From positions 124,001-188,000 of the forward strand of contig JADNRX010000056.1 of the NCBI GenBank assembly GCA_015501595.1: 64,000 nt of DNA. The letters are read 5' to 3'. The stretch comes from Hymenopellis radicata. Its lineage: Eukaryota > Basidiomycota > Agaricomycetes > Agaricales > Physalacriaceae. Position 1 is the first letter of the stretch, and each line of letters begins with the position of its first letter. Below, in pieces: positions 12,420-22,157 of the stretch. The notes beneath the pieces are model-generated. The model saw nothing but the letters and a program-made list of their open reading frames with translations, did not search any database and was not told the origin of the DNA. The position numbers and the translations under genes were made by a program.

Positions 12420-13634
12420 ATGCGGCATGTATCCTCTGCCTTCCACATGCCCTCTTTCCTTTTGTCGTTCATGTCTGCCCCCAAACATTTGTCCCCCTCT
12501 GAACAACAGGCACAATGGCTACTAGCTCTTGGGGCCAATCCTCTAAGAGCTTCATCAATATATGTCCCTCCGCCATTTGCGAAGCGGCGCAGCTCGCACA
12601 AAGCCCAGCCTGGGGAGACGCATCCTGGAACGGACGGCCTGGCAACTTTTACCAGTAACACTATGAATACACCCCCGCCACCATCCGCCAGCGAGCGTCC
12701 ACCGGCCTTCATTTCGCCACTGCAACCAGCATTGACTCCGGCACAACTGCTAGCTCTTGGGGCCAATCCTCTAAGAGCTTCGTCAATATACGTCCCTGGG
12801 CCATTTGCGAAGCGCCGGAGCTCGCCCAAAGCCCAGCCTGGGGAGACGAGCCGTCCGCACGACCATCCTCGTATGTCGAAAGCAGTTGTTAACTTGAAGC
12901 GTCTGGCTCAATCCTCACCAGGGTCAATCTATGAATGTGCCGACGTCACTGCCATTTACGCGGCGCAATTCCTGAAACCACCCACCTTACCAAACGTTTC
13001 GCCTAGTCAACCTCCGGTAGCGCCTCAGCAACATCCTGGAACGGAGGGCCCATCTAAGCTGCCGCCCTCGCAAAAAGTCCTGCCTGGGGAGACGAGCTGT
13101 TCGCCCCACCATGCTCGTATGTTGAAAGCGGTTATCAACTTGAAGCGTCTCGCTGAATCCTCACCAGGAGATAACAAGGCGAGTCAGGAGGAGGAACCAA
13201 ATACGACTTCCCAGAAACGAAAGGCAGCCGAGTGCAGCAGCACGCCACCGGAGAAACGGATGAAAACGTCCAATTTCACTGATGAACCTCCACACGTCGA
13301 GAAGAGAATGACGATGCAGAACAACTCTATTCCGGCGTGCCTGCATAATCTTAACGTTCACGAAAGGCTCATGCTGGCATCACTTGTGAAGTGTATGAAG
13401 AGGGAGGGCGTCAAAAAGATTGAATGGGCCGAGGTCTGTCTCAAAATCCATTCCATTGTATCATCATTAATGCGTACTTGATTCATGTAGGCACTTCACC
13501 AACATCTTATCTATACGAGAGGGCCAGATGATCTCAGGCGAAAGCCAAACAAACTCGAACTCGCTGAGGTGCTGGAGTATCTGCTAACGTCGAGGGCGAC
13601 GTTGCTCGAGGATGTCATGGCTCAACCTGCATAG
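12420..13634 (+). CDS. Unknown protein with duplicated segments
   Basis: Exon 12420-13433 joins 13491-13634 (phase 0) for 385 residues. I do not recognise the family. A segment beginning LLALGANPLRASSIYVP and ending KAQPGET occurs twice (about 12525-12620 and 12750-12846) with very similar DNA. A second unit built on PGETS, a basic HxRM step and KAVxNLKRLAxSSPG also occurs twice (about 12838-12925 and 13085-13170). The middle is basic (QKRKAAE, EKRMKT) and could be a nuclear signal; the end is amphipathic (HERLMLASLVKCMKREGVKK). The region after the stop (13635-13800) reads MTENERVFVGLFNALRRK, resembling that end, so a further exon or decayed repeat is possible. ATG at 12447 or 12471 is an alternative start. 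Confidence 0.55.
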
Positions 13635-13988
13635 AGGAAGAGAAGGTCACGTTCAACATGACTGAGAATGAAAGGGTGTTTGTTGGCTTGTTCAATGCGC
13701 TGAGGCGCAAGATATCAAACAGAAATCCTGATGCATCGTATACTGCTCGGACTCTGGTCGTCTGTAGCGCGGGTGTTAACACCCTCTTCGAGTCTTGGGA
13801 ATAAACGTCATTAACGCGAGGCGAAACACATTCAATCAGCTTCAGTATTAGCAAGGAGACTCGTTAAAACTGACGAGGAAGGTAGGATTGAAGGTTAGCT
13901 CCCGAGAATTACGATGCTGAAGATACAGACGTACCATAGTGTACATATAGTAGGATCAAGTCAAAAAAGGTGCCAAGTATCAGTATCG
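13635..13988. other. Convergent 3' flanks
   Basis: This lies between two genes that end toward each other. It contains a short plus-strand open stretch (13635-13805) similar to the end of the preceding protein, which may be a lost or alternative last exon. Confidence 0.4.
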
Positions 13989-14783
13989 TCATGTCTGTCG
14001 TCCTCGAGCAGGATCGAGAGGCTGGAAGCGCATGTAATACTGTTTGGTGTGGCTCTCCACAAGTTCCTGCGTCGACTCGGGTAAATCCTCAACGAATTGA
14101 GCTATAAAGCCGATGTAAGCTACATGTAACTGGTCGCAAAAAGAGCTTGAGGTACCCGGTGATCCTGCGAATAGCGCAAGTGCTGGTACGACCGTATTGG
14201 CGGGAATGACGGTATTGTCTGCAATCTTTGCACAGTCCTTGATTATCACAAACTTGCCCTAGATCCGTTGAGACAAAGGAAGTAGGAGAAAGCGAAAGAC
14301 TTGCAATAACACAACCCTTGCCTATGTCGACGTGGTTTCCTATCGTTGCTGCCTCGACGACCGTGTCTTTACCGATGTGGACATGGTCGCCTACCTTCAT
14401 TGGGTAGTAATTAAAGGCGCCGCGGTATGTTTTATAAGGAGGACTGCAAATACAACTTAATGAAGACCACCGATGAGAGACTTGACCACATACCGCATCA
14501 CACATCCCTCGCCAACCAGGCAATACCTTCCTAGCGATATGACCACAGCATGTCCTGGCCCAGAACGTCTGAGATCGCCTCGAATAATCGCCGAGCTCGA
14601 GATGATGGTCTTGCCGCCAAGGATGATATTCTGCGGCCCAGCAATCGTTGCTCGACGCGACACCTTGTTTCCCGTGTCCTAGAAGAGCGAATTGGGCGTC
14701 GTACGCGGTGACTATCAGCAAGGCTGCCGCACTGTCTCGATAAACTCGGATTTGGAGTAGTAAATTGGCGGCTCGAGCGACAT
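13989..14783 (-). CDS. Dynactin subunit p25 (DCTN5-like)
   Basis: Five minus-strand exons (14733-14783, 14494-14678, 14305-14443, 14156-14258, 13989-14101) join to 196 residues. The start MSLEPPIYYSKSEFIET leads to DTGNKVSRRATIAGPQNIIL, then IIRGDLRR, GRYCLVGEGCVMR, YYPMKVGDHVHIGKDTVVEAATIGN (quoted here across its length as the diagnostic region) and IIKDCAKIADNTVIP. The repeated hexapeptides form the left-handed beta-helix of the p25/p27 pointed-end subcomplex of dynactin, which helps dynein recruit early endosome cargo in fungi. Intron 3 (14259-14304 in plus coordinates) has a GCAAGT donor. The last intron can also be read through in frame; splicing restores the family's SP-to-ELPE-type junction. 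The DPARGRQT tail is lineage-specific. Confidence 0.86.
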
Positions 14784-14934
14784 GGTGGTGGTTGCAGTCT
14801 GACCCTGCCGGCCTCTTTCCTACCACGCTCATGGTCACCCGATGATAACTCTGCTATCGCATGTCTTGCGGAGACAGTTCCGACCTAGCTGCTTTCTTCC
14901 TGCCACCAGGAGCAGATATTCCTTCCGAGCGACC

Positions 14935-16953
14935 ATGACACAGATGGCGACGCCGAAATACGATGCACAAGCTCTCGAGACGTATTCACTCAAAGGTTTG
15001 CTTATCTCTGATTGATAAGTCCATTGTTGACCTTGTGTAGGCGGTATCAAGGTGGTTGAGAGATTCTTTGACTTGCCGCTGGATTACTCGAAGCCTGAGG
15101 GCGAAACGATACGCGTCTTTGCACGCAGTATGATCCCAAAGGACAAGGCCAAGACTTCTGAGGAAGAGGATAAGCTACCCATCTGTCAGTATAGTCGCGT
15201 ACTGTCCAGTATCTTCTCCTTTGACACGTCAAATACGTGAAGTATTGTACTTGCAAGGTGCGCATCTTGGGTATCCATTCGATATATACTTCAACGCGTC
15301 AATTAGGTGGTCCCGGACACGAGGTTCCCTTAGCAGACATACATGGATACGCGGCCGAAGTACGGTTTGCTCGTACCGCTTCTCTGTCCTCTTCCTAACA
15401 AGAATATATTCAGATCCATGCACGAGGATACCAGGTCCGATTATACAATCACTCATTCCCCATCTAACTCTTGGTAATAACAGACACTCTGGCTGGATCC
15501 TCGAGGAACGGGTCTTAGTACCCATATTTCCCCCGAAAGTCTCCCCGCGCGACTCAAGACAGATCAGGACGTTGCTGATTATCTGAAGCTCTTCCGCGCC
15601 GATTCCATAGGTCAGCCCTCCGATAGCATTGGTGCAAGTCTGCTCAAGTCATATAGTGAAAGACTGCGAAGCCATCCGCTCTATCCTCCTAGGCCACAAG
15701 CCTAACCCCGAAGATCGCAAATGGACTATCCTGGGCCAAAGCTTTGGAGGATTCTGCGCGATAACCTACTTGTCGTTCCATAGCGAAGGTTTGAAAGAGG
15801 TCTTCACTACTGGAGGGCTGGCGCCGCTGGTGTCCCATCCCGATCCGGTGTATGCTGCCACCGTTCGTCAGTCATCCGTTCTCTTATAAAGGAATCAAGC
15901 TTATACTTGCGAAGATAGAGTGATCAAGCGAAACAAGATCTACTATGAAAAGTATCCTCAAGATGTCAAGCGTGTAATGCCTATCCCTTTTCGTAACTTC
16001 TCGCCTCATACGCTCTAGGTCCGGATATCATGTCGTACCTAGAAGCGAACGAGGTCAAGGTGACCAACGGCGGTCGGTTATCGCCTAATCGTTGGCAGCA
16101 TCTCGGGATGGACTTTGGAATGCACAGCACGTTCTCTCTTTCTCCATCTATTTGAGCTAAGCTTTCTTGCAGATGGCATCGATCGCGTTCACCGTAAGTC
16201 ATTTTTACAATGCATCCTCCATTTAACCTAACGACCTGCAGAACTTGTTTTCAGAGCCTCTAAAGACCTCGAATTGTTTGGGAAACTAACATACAAGACG
16301 ATCCAGCTTATCGAGTCATCCCAGTCGTTCGACGGAAGCCCATTTTCAGCATCTTGCACGAACCTATATATTGCCAAGGGTGCGAAGTTGTGTTGTTCCT
16401 CTGTTTGCCAATTTCTGACCTCTGGGACCAGTCAAGCGTCCAAATGGTCTGCATCCCGAACACTTAACAGTTATCCGCAATTCTCCTGGTCCCTTGTCAA
16501 GACCCTAGCCGACACCGAGCCCATATATTTTACTGGAGAAATGGTTTGTACCTAAAACGCACATCATGAAGTCTTCTTACCGCCACGCGTAGATATTCCC
16601 AAACATGTTCTCTGACTACGCCAACCTGCGACCACTGAAAGGCGCTGCCGAGATTCTCGCGCACTATGATGGATGGGGACCTCTCTTTGACTTGGAGCAA
16701 CTGAAAAATAACGAGGTGAAGGTGTCAAGCGTGTCGTACGTATTCCTCTTCTGTCTTTGTGGCGGACTTATCGAAGTTGTGAAGATATTTCGACGACATG
16801 TATGTGGACTTTGACCTGGCGCAAGACACGGCGGCGAAGATCAAGAACACGGAGCAGTATGTGACGAATCAGCTCGTGCACAGTGGATTGAGGGCGAACC
16901 CGAAGGATGTCATGGGAAAACTGTTCGAGTTGTCAAAGCGGGAGTATGATTGA
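14935..16953 (+). CDS. Prolyl iminopeptidase-like hydrolase (S33), one apparent frameshift
   Basis: Fourteen exons can be placed. The protein starts MTQMATPKYDAQALETYSLK (14935), continues with ILLYLQGGPGHEVPLADIHG (oxyanion GGPG, near residue 74), LWLDPRGTGLST and GQSFGGFCAITYLSF with the nucleophile near S169. The lid region includes RVHQLVFRASKDLELFGKLT and the end holds ILAHYDGWGPL. This order is that of fungal proline iminopeptidases, which remove N-terminal proline. Two problems: exon 9 appears to end in a GC donor at 16127, and in exon 11 one base is missing at about 16340-16341 (a C run), so the conserved SILHEPIYCQG is out of frame. The stop is at 16951-16953. The gene is otherwise well kept, so an assembly error is plausible. 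Confidence 0.75.
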
Positions 16954-17120
16954 GGTACCAATCAACCGCTATCAATGCTTTTTACACAGTTGGACAGGTG
17001 TAGGTTCTGATTCGATGCAAGAGCATACCATTCGAAGGTCACTCCTCGACTGCCTTTCGTAACCGACACATCGTTATAGTGCGAACGGAAAAGACAGTCT
17101 GAGACTACGTAGACCACAGC

Positions 17121-18415
17121 TCACTTGACATCCTTGGTTTGTTCCTCTAACCAAGTCCAAAGCTTCGTTCCAAGTTCGGGATCGGATGTTCCTGCATGAG
17201 GACTCCCGATCCGTGCCCACGGTACGAGGTACTATGAAGCGGAAGGCATTCAGCGAGTGCTTGATAGACACTGAAAAACAAAGAATTGACCTTCCCGTTC
17301 GCATCAGCCGTCTCTGGGGCAGTTGCAGCCCAGAGGGAAGTCAACGCTCCCTGCGCCGCGTTATACGACAAGTAGCCCTACATGACGAATCGTTTAGAGC
17401 CAGTCGGTTGCGAGCCGAGTGGGGCACGTACTACTATCTTCACGACGGTAGGAGACATTGTTCGCCCGAGATTGGTGACAATTAGACCTGCGTTAGAATT
17501 AGTATGACCCGGGGAAGACTGGGTGGGAATCAGGACACACCGGGGTGAACCGATGATGAGACAATTCCCTTATCGCCGTACCGCCTCGCGAACTCGTTGG
17601 CAACGACAACGTTAGCCTACGCAGACGCTTCATTGAAGGGAAGACGTTTACCGAGCGACAGTTACTCACGAACTTGCTCTGATTGTACAAATCTAACGGC
17701 TTCGTACTTTGTCGTTCAGGACCGTCCGTAATGGTGTCCCAGTTTATGCCGTTGACGAGAATATGTCCATGTGAGGTGAGAGTGACGACGCGAGATGAGC
17801 CAGCAGCCTCAAGTTGAGGTATTAGAAGGCGAGTGAAGTAGTATGGTCCTAAAGATAGTGGCACATCAGAGCGGCCTCCTAGAGCGGTGGAAGCCACTTT
17901 CCTACGACGTTGACGCCGAATTGAAGGTCGTAGCCCTCAGCGGTGAGCGCTTTAGGATCCGGGATCATTACTCCACTGCTTGAGGGTGAGACAACGCGTC
18001 GCGGTGGATATAAACGCGTACGCATTGTTAATGAGGACGTCGAGTCTGCTCTCTAGCTTTTTGAATGTCTCAGCAGCGGCCTTGACAGAACTGAGACTCG
18101 CGAGGTCAAGGTCGATGAAAAGCGCCTCGTTGTCGGTCACGCCTTTGAGTGCCTGGATGGTCGCCTCGACGCGAGCTTTGTTGTGAGAGGCGATGTACAC
18201 CTTGGCGTTTTTGGAGAGCAGGGCTTTGACGTCTCTTCCCCGATGCCGCTGTTTCCTCCTGGGAGTTGCGAGTTGGCACCTTGAGTCGATATGATAGTAA
18301 GGAGAGACACACCAGTGACAATGATCACCTTGCCAGACAAGTCGGGAATGTTTTCGACGGACCACTTCGCTTTAGGAGGCCAGTTGGCAGCATACATGGA
18401 CATTACAGTACCCAT
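17121..18415 (-). pseudogene. Short-chain dehydrogenase (SDR), full-length copy, probably broken
   Basis: Read on the minus strand from ATG at 18413-18415 to TGA at 17121-17123. Segments in order: DLSGKVIIVTG, GGNSGIGEET (cofactor loop), IDLDLASLSSVKAAAE, LDVLINNA, FGVNVVG, YYFTRLLIPQLEAAGSSRVV, LTSHGH, LYNQSK (YxxxK catalytic motif), SSVHPG, LTSLWAATAPE and a C-terminus [12 protein letters not shown]. It resembles retinol-dehydrogenase-like fungal SDRs acting on carbonyls with NAD(P). Two defects: one C is missing near 18230 (GAGACGTC where the other copy has GAGACCGTC), and the intron after FGVNVVG has GAAAGT where a GTAAGT donor is expected. A truncated inverted copy lies at 39175-40136 and shares the donor change. 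Confidence 0.75.
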
Positions 18416-19003
18416 TGTTAAGAAAGTGTTGATAAAGCTTCAAGGTCCAGTCAGCCAAGCACTGTGTTTGAGGGAGAGTGAAGGTAGTGAGGTGGATTTA
18501 ATTCAGCCACTTTATGAAGCGCCCGAACCAAGCCCGAACATTGAATCAAGCTTCCACTGAGATTATGTTCACACACACGCTTCACTGTCGCGTCATTGCT
18601 GGCGTTCTCGGTAACCATAAAGTAGCAGCATGAGAAGCGTTCTGGCGAGAGTGATAGGTATAGTTAGCCACGTCCCTCAAGAAGTTCGACTGAAGGGAAG
18701 GTACAATTATGAGCCACAGAGAAAAAGATATGAGGGACCTTGGACTCGATTCACCATGCATCCGGCGTGCTAGTTTATACTCCGACTAAGCGTTCAAGCG
18801 CCGTAGTTGTCGACGCGTCGGGCGTAAAGTCCCGCCGTTCCCTCCCTGGTCTCCGCTCTTTCCTAAGTTCCGTTTTGAGCACATAATGCGCGCTTTTAGA
18901 GTGAACAGAGTCTCGATGTGGGCATGTTTTGAGATGAATTCCCACGCTTTACACGTGGGTGATGGACTAACGTCCACTGTCCAGCATACACCGTTTCGGC
19001 AAG
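18416..19003. promoter_or_regulatory. Divergent intergenic region (left copy)
   Basis: This lies between the starts of the minus-strand SDR and the plus-strand MIF4G-kinase gene, so it must hold both promoters. The whole stretch is repeated at 38711-39174 in the right arm. No specific binding site can be named. Confidence 0.45.
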
Positions 19004-21463
19004 ATGTGCCAGCGTCTAGATGACGGCAGGTGGACCTCCTCGTTCCCAACAGCTATCAACTTGGTGACTCCAAACTGTTGCAGCCAGCGGGATATCCTCG
19101 CCACCAGCTCCCTGTTCGGAAAGTCCGAAGGTGTTAAGAATATAAACGAGCTCGAGGTGAGTACCATCCTAGCCATCGTCGCACAACATTACAGTATCTG
19201 CAGTGTCTACAGGATACTGCTCCTCTTGGACCGAAAATTGGTGGCCATGACTCTCGAATCTCCCGAGATTGTTGAGCTCAAGGTCAAGGGTCTTCTCAAC
19301 AAACTCACAATGGAGGAGTTCGACTCTATATCCGACCAAATCATCGCTTGGGCGAACAAGTCGGAAAACGAGAAAGATGGTCGCACCCTCTACCAGATCA
19401 TGCGTCTTGTGTTCGAGAAAGCTACCGAGGATGCTGCTTCGTCTGAAATGTATGCGCGCTTGTGTCGGAAGATGATGGAACGGATCAGCAACCGGGTACG
19501 AGACGACGGCGGGACCAAGGGGAAGGGTGGCGCACCAATGACTGGCGGCCGCCTCTTCTGCAAGTACTTGCTCAACCGGTGTCAGGAAGACTTCGAGCGT
19601 GGGTGGGTCGCCAAAGACGCTACTGCGGCTGCCGCGGCCAGGAGGCCTGGTCAAGACGAAGCTATCAAGGCGGGAAACGAGAAAAAGGAGGGCGGGGAAG
19701 AGTACTACGCCGCTCAAAAGGCGAAGCGTCAAGGCCTCCGTTTGATAAAGTTCATTGGAGAACTGTTCAAGCTGTACATGCTGACAGAGCTCATCATGCA
19801 CAAGTGTGTCAAGAAACTTCTCGGAAATATCGATAACCCTGAGGAGGAAGAGATCGAATCACTCTGCACGCTCCTGGCTACCGTTGGGGAAATGCTGGAC
19901 ACCCAGAAGGCTCGGGCCTACATGGACGTGTACTTCTCGCGCATGAAGGAGCTGAAGAGGAGCAGCAATGTCAGCTCTCGGATGCAGTCCATGCTACAGG
20001 TCAGTTTGTCTTTAGGTGTCTTGACGTTCTTTTCCCTAAGTACACCTTACCGCAGAACGTCATCGAGTTACGTGAATACCGGTGGTTAAACTGGGATCAA
20101 TTGGTCACGGTAGACACCGAGACAATCTGGCGTCTCCTTCAGCGAAATGCGCCGTGGAGGGGCATTGAAGGTGTGCCTAAAGCCTTAGCTGGCGCGCTCC
20201 TGGACGAGTTACAATCTGTCTGCAGTATCGTCACGACTTGTTACTTGGAGCTAATTCATTTTACAGGAGCTCGACGGACCTAATATGGGGGACCTCAACT
20301 ACCAGACGAAATGTATAAAATGTGTGCGTGCATTAAGCAAGCAATATAGCATCATCCCGTCCAAGGTCTATATCCCCTCAGCCCATCTTAAGCACGATAA
20401 TGTCATCCATGCAGGTGGTGCTTTTTCTGTGGGTTATCACGCTTTGGAATGCGCGCGAGCTAATACTAAAGCACACCTCCAGGATATCTGCCGTGGTACA
20501 ATGAAAGGACAAGGTACTGTCTGCTTCAAGATCTTGCGCATTCAGAGTATAGAAAAACTACACCTGGAACGTATGATGAAGGTAGTGGAGCCAGGTATTG
20601 GTGCTACTCACTCATTGAAACTTTGTAGGACTTTTGCCACGAAGCCCTGATCTGGAGCCAGTTACGCCATGAGAATGTTCTTCCATGTTACGGTGTGAGC
20701 ACCGAAATTTTCCTTCCCGTCTATGCTTGATTTCGCCATGGATGGGAAACGGTAACATCCTAAAATTCTTGGAACCAATCCATCACATGATCGCCGTGGA
20801 TGCGTGAGCCAGTCTCTCAACGATTTATAGTTTTCACATTGAAATCCCTGCAGTTTGGGATATTGCTGCTGGAATGCAGTACCTGCATAATCTTGATCCA
20901 TGTATCATACACAAAGACATTCGTGGCGTACGTTGTGTCCACCAATTCTGCGGCAAACGACTCATACGGTTACATAGGCAAACATTCTGGTTGGCGATGA
21001 CTTTCGATGCTACCTGACAGACTTTGGCATAAGTCTCGTGTTGAGACTGAAATACCCGGTACATCTACGCGCAACCAGGGCAATATTCGATGGCTTCCGC
21101 CGGAGTTGATAGAAGAATCGGAGTTCGATCCATACCTTATGCGAGAGATAGACGTCTATTCGTTTGGCTGCACCCTGATAGAGGTTCGTGCTATTCGAAA
21201 CGATATATCATACTTCTCTGAATTGTCCACAGATCTATACGGGAAGGCCACCTTACTCTAATCTGCGGACAGAGGGCGCTGTAGTTAGCCATATCATCTC
21301 AAGAAAGCCTCCCCTGCAGCCTCCCACTGACATCCTACCATCTAATGTATGGGATACCGTCGTCGTGCCTTGTCTCGCGCCAATCCCAAAAGACCGGCCG
21401 TCAGCAGAAAACATCCTTGATGCTCTGTGGACTCTCCACTCGGAATATCTTGGCAGAATTTAG
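19004..21463 (+). CDS. Chimeric gene: eIF4G-type MIF4G region fused to TKL kinase (copy A)
   Basis: Exon 1 (19004-19999) reads an unrelated leader, then [46 protein letters not shown] and [20 protein letters not shown], the MIF4G core of fungal eIF4G. Exon 2 (20056-20217) passes from NVIELREYRWL, the eIF4G continuation, into WRLLQRNAPW and ALLDELQS, the N-terminal region of Agaricomycete TKL kinases. Further exons (20267-20428, 20483-20581, 20629 on) supply GTVCFKILRI (ATP-site Lys), FCHEALIWSQLRHENVLP, IIHKDIRG (catalytic Asp), TDFGIS (DFG), RWLPPELIEE and DVYSFGCTLIE. Residues needed for catalysis are all present. In this copy single bases are missing near 20721 and 20778 compared with copy D, which shifts the frame in the kinase N-lobe. 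The chimera exists in both arms, so fusion preceded duplication. Confidence 0.72.
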
Positions 21464-22157
21464 CCGCCAGAGGTGCAGCGTATGTCAGGACTTCGGAGAC
21501 TTGAGCGTCTAGAATACGTAGCAGATGGATGTATGACAAGAGTGCGGTGCATTGACGCCGGATAAAGTGCTTTCCTCGCGATGTAACTTTACCTTCCGTA
21601 TTGAGTGCGATGCGAAGGGATTACTTCTCGTATCACCCCGTCGTGGTTGTCTCTCGTCCGAAATTGCCACGAAGTAGGACATCTACGGAGGGTCGGGCAT
21701 ATCAGACGGCCCCGCCGGTGATCGGCGGGGGCATGTATATAGAATTATGCGCCGCCATTGTCGTTGTGGCCCTTCTTATGTATCGATGCCCTTATTGTTG
21801 TTCCGGAAACTTTCGAACTTTGAAGCAAAGTTCGGCTAGTCCTTCAAGCTTCAAGTGAGGGCGGTCGGTTTGATTCCCACCAAGTGACGAGTTGATCACG
21901 TGTAATACAATACATCAAGAATTTGAACCTGAGGCTTGCTCACAACCGTCATGGCGGACAAACTTGACAGACTTACAGGTGGATACGAACCCGTTCTCGA
22001 ATTGACTGGCAGGGCCTGAGACCATCACGCCCGTGCATCTGCGATGAATGTGTCAAATTTCGGCTAGTCAGACTGTACATTCGCATCTGGAGACTGGAGG
22101 TATAAAATTGTTCTTGAACTGGTATATGCACATCATTAGCGTGTTCCCATAAATCGT
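21464..22157. other. Noncoding linker, left arm
   Basis: This separates the converging ends of the kinase chimera and the eIF4G-like copy B. It has no supported gene. Much of it is repeated inverted at about 33060-33820. Confidence 0.55.

Noticed and set aside
19157..19208. A GT-AG intron in exon 1 of the MIF4G-kinase chimera
   Set aside because: A donor GTGAGT and an acceptor exist, but splicing puts the MIF4G part out of frame, whereas reading through keeps it open.
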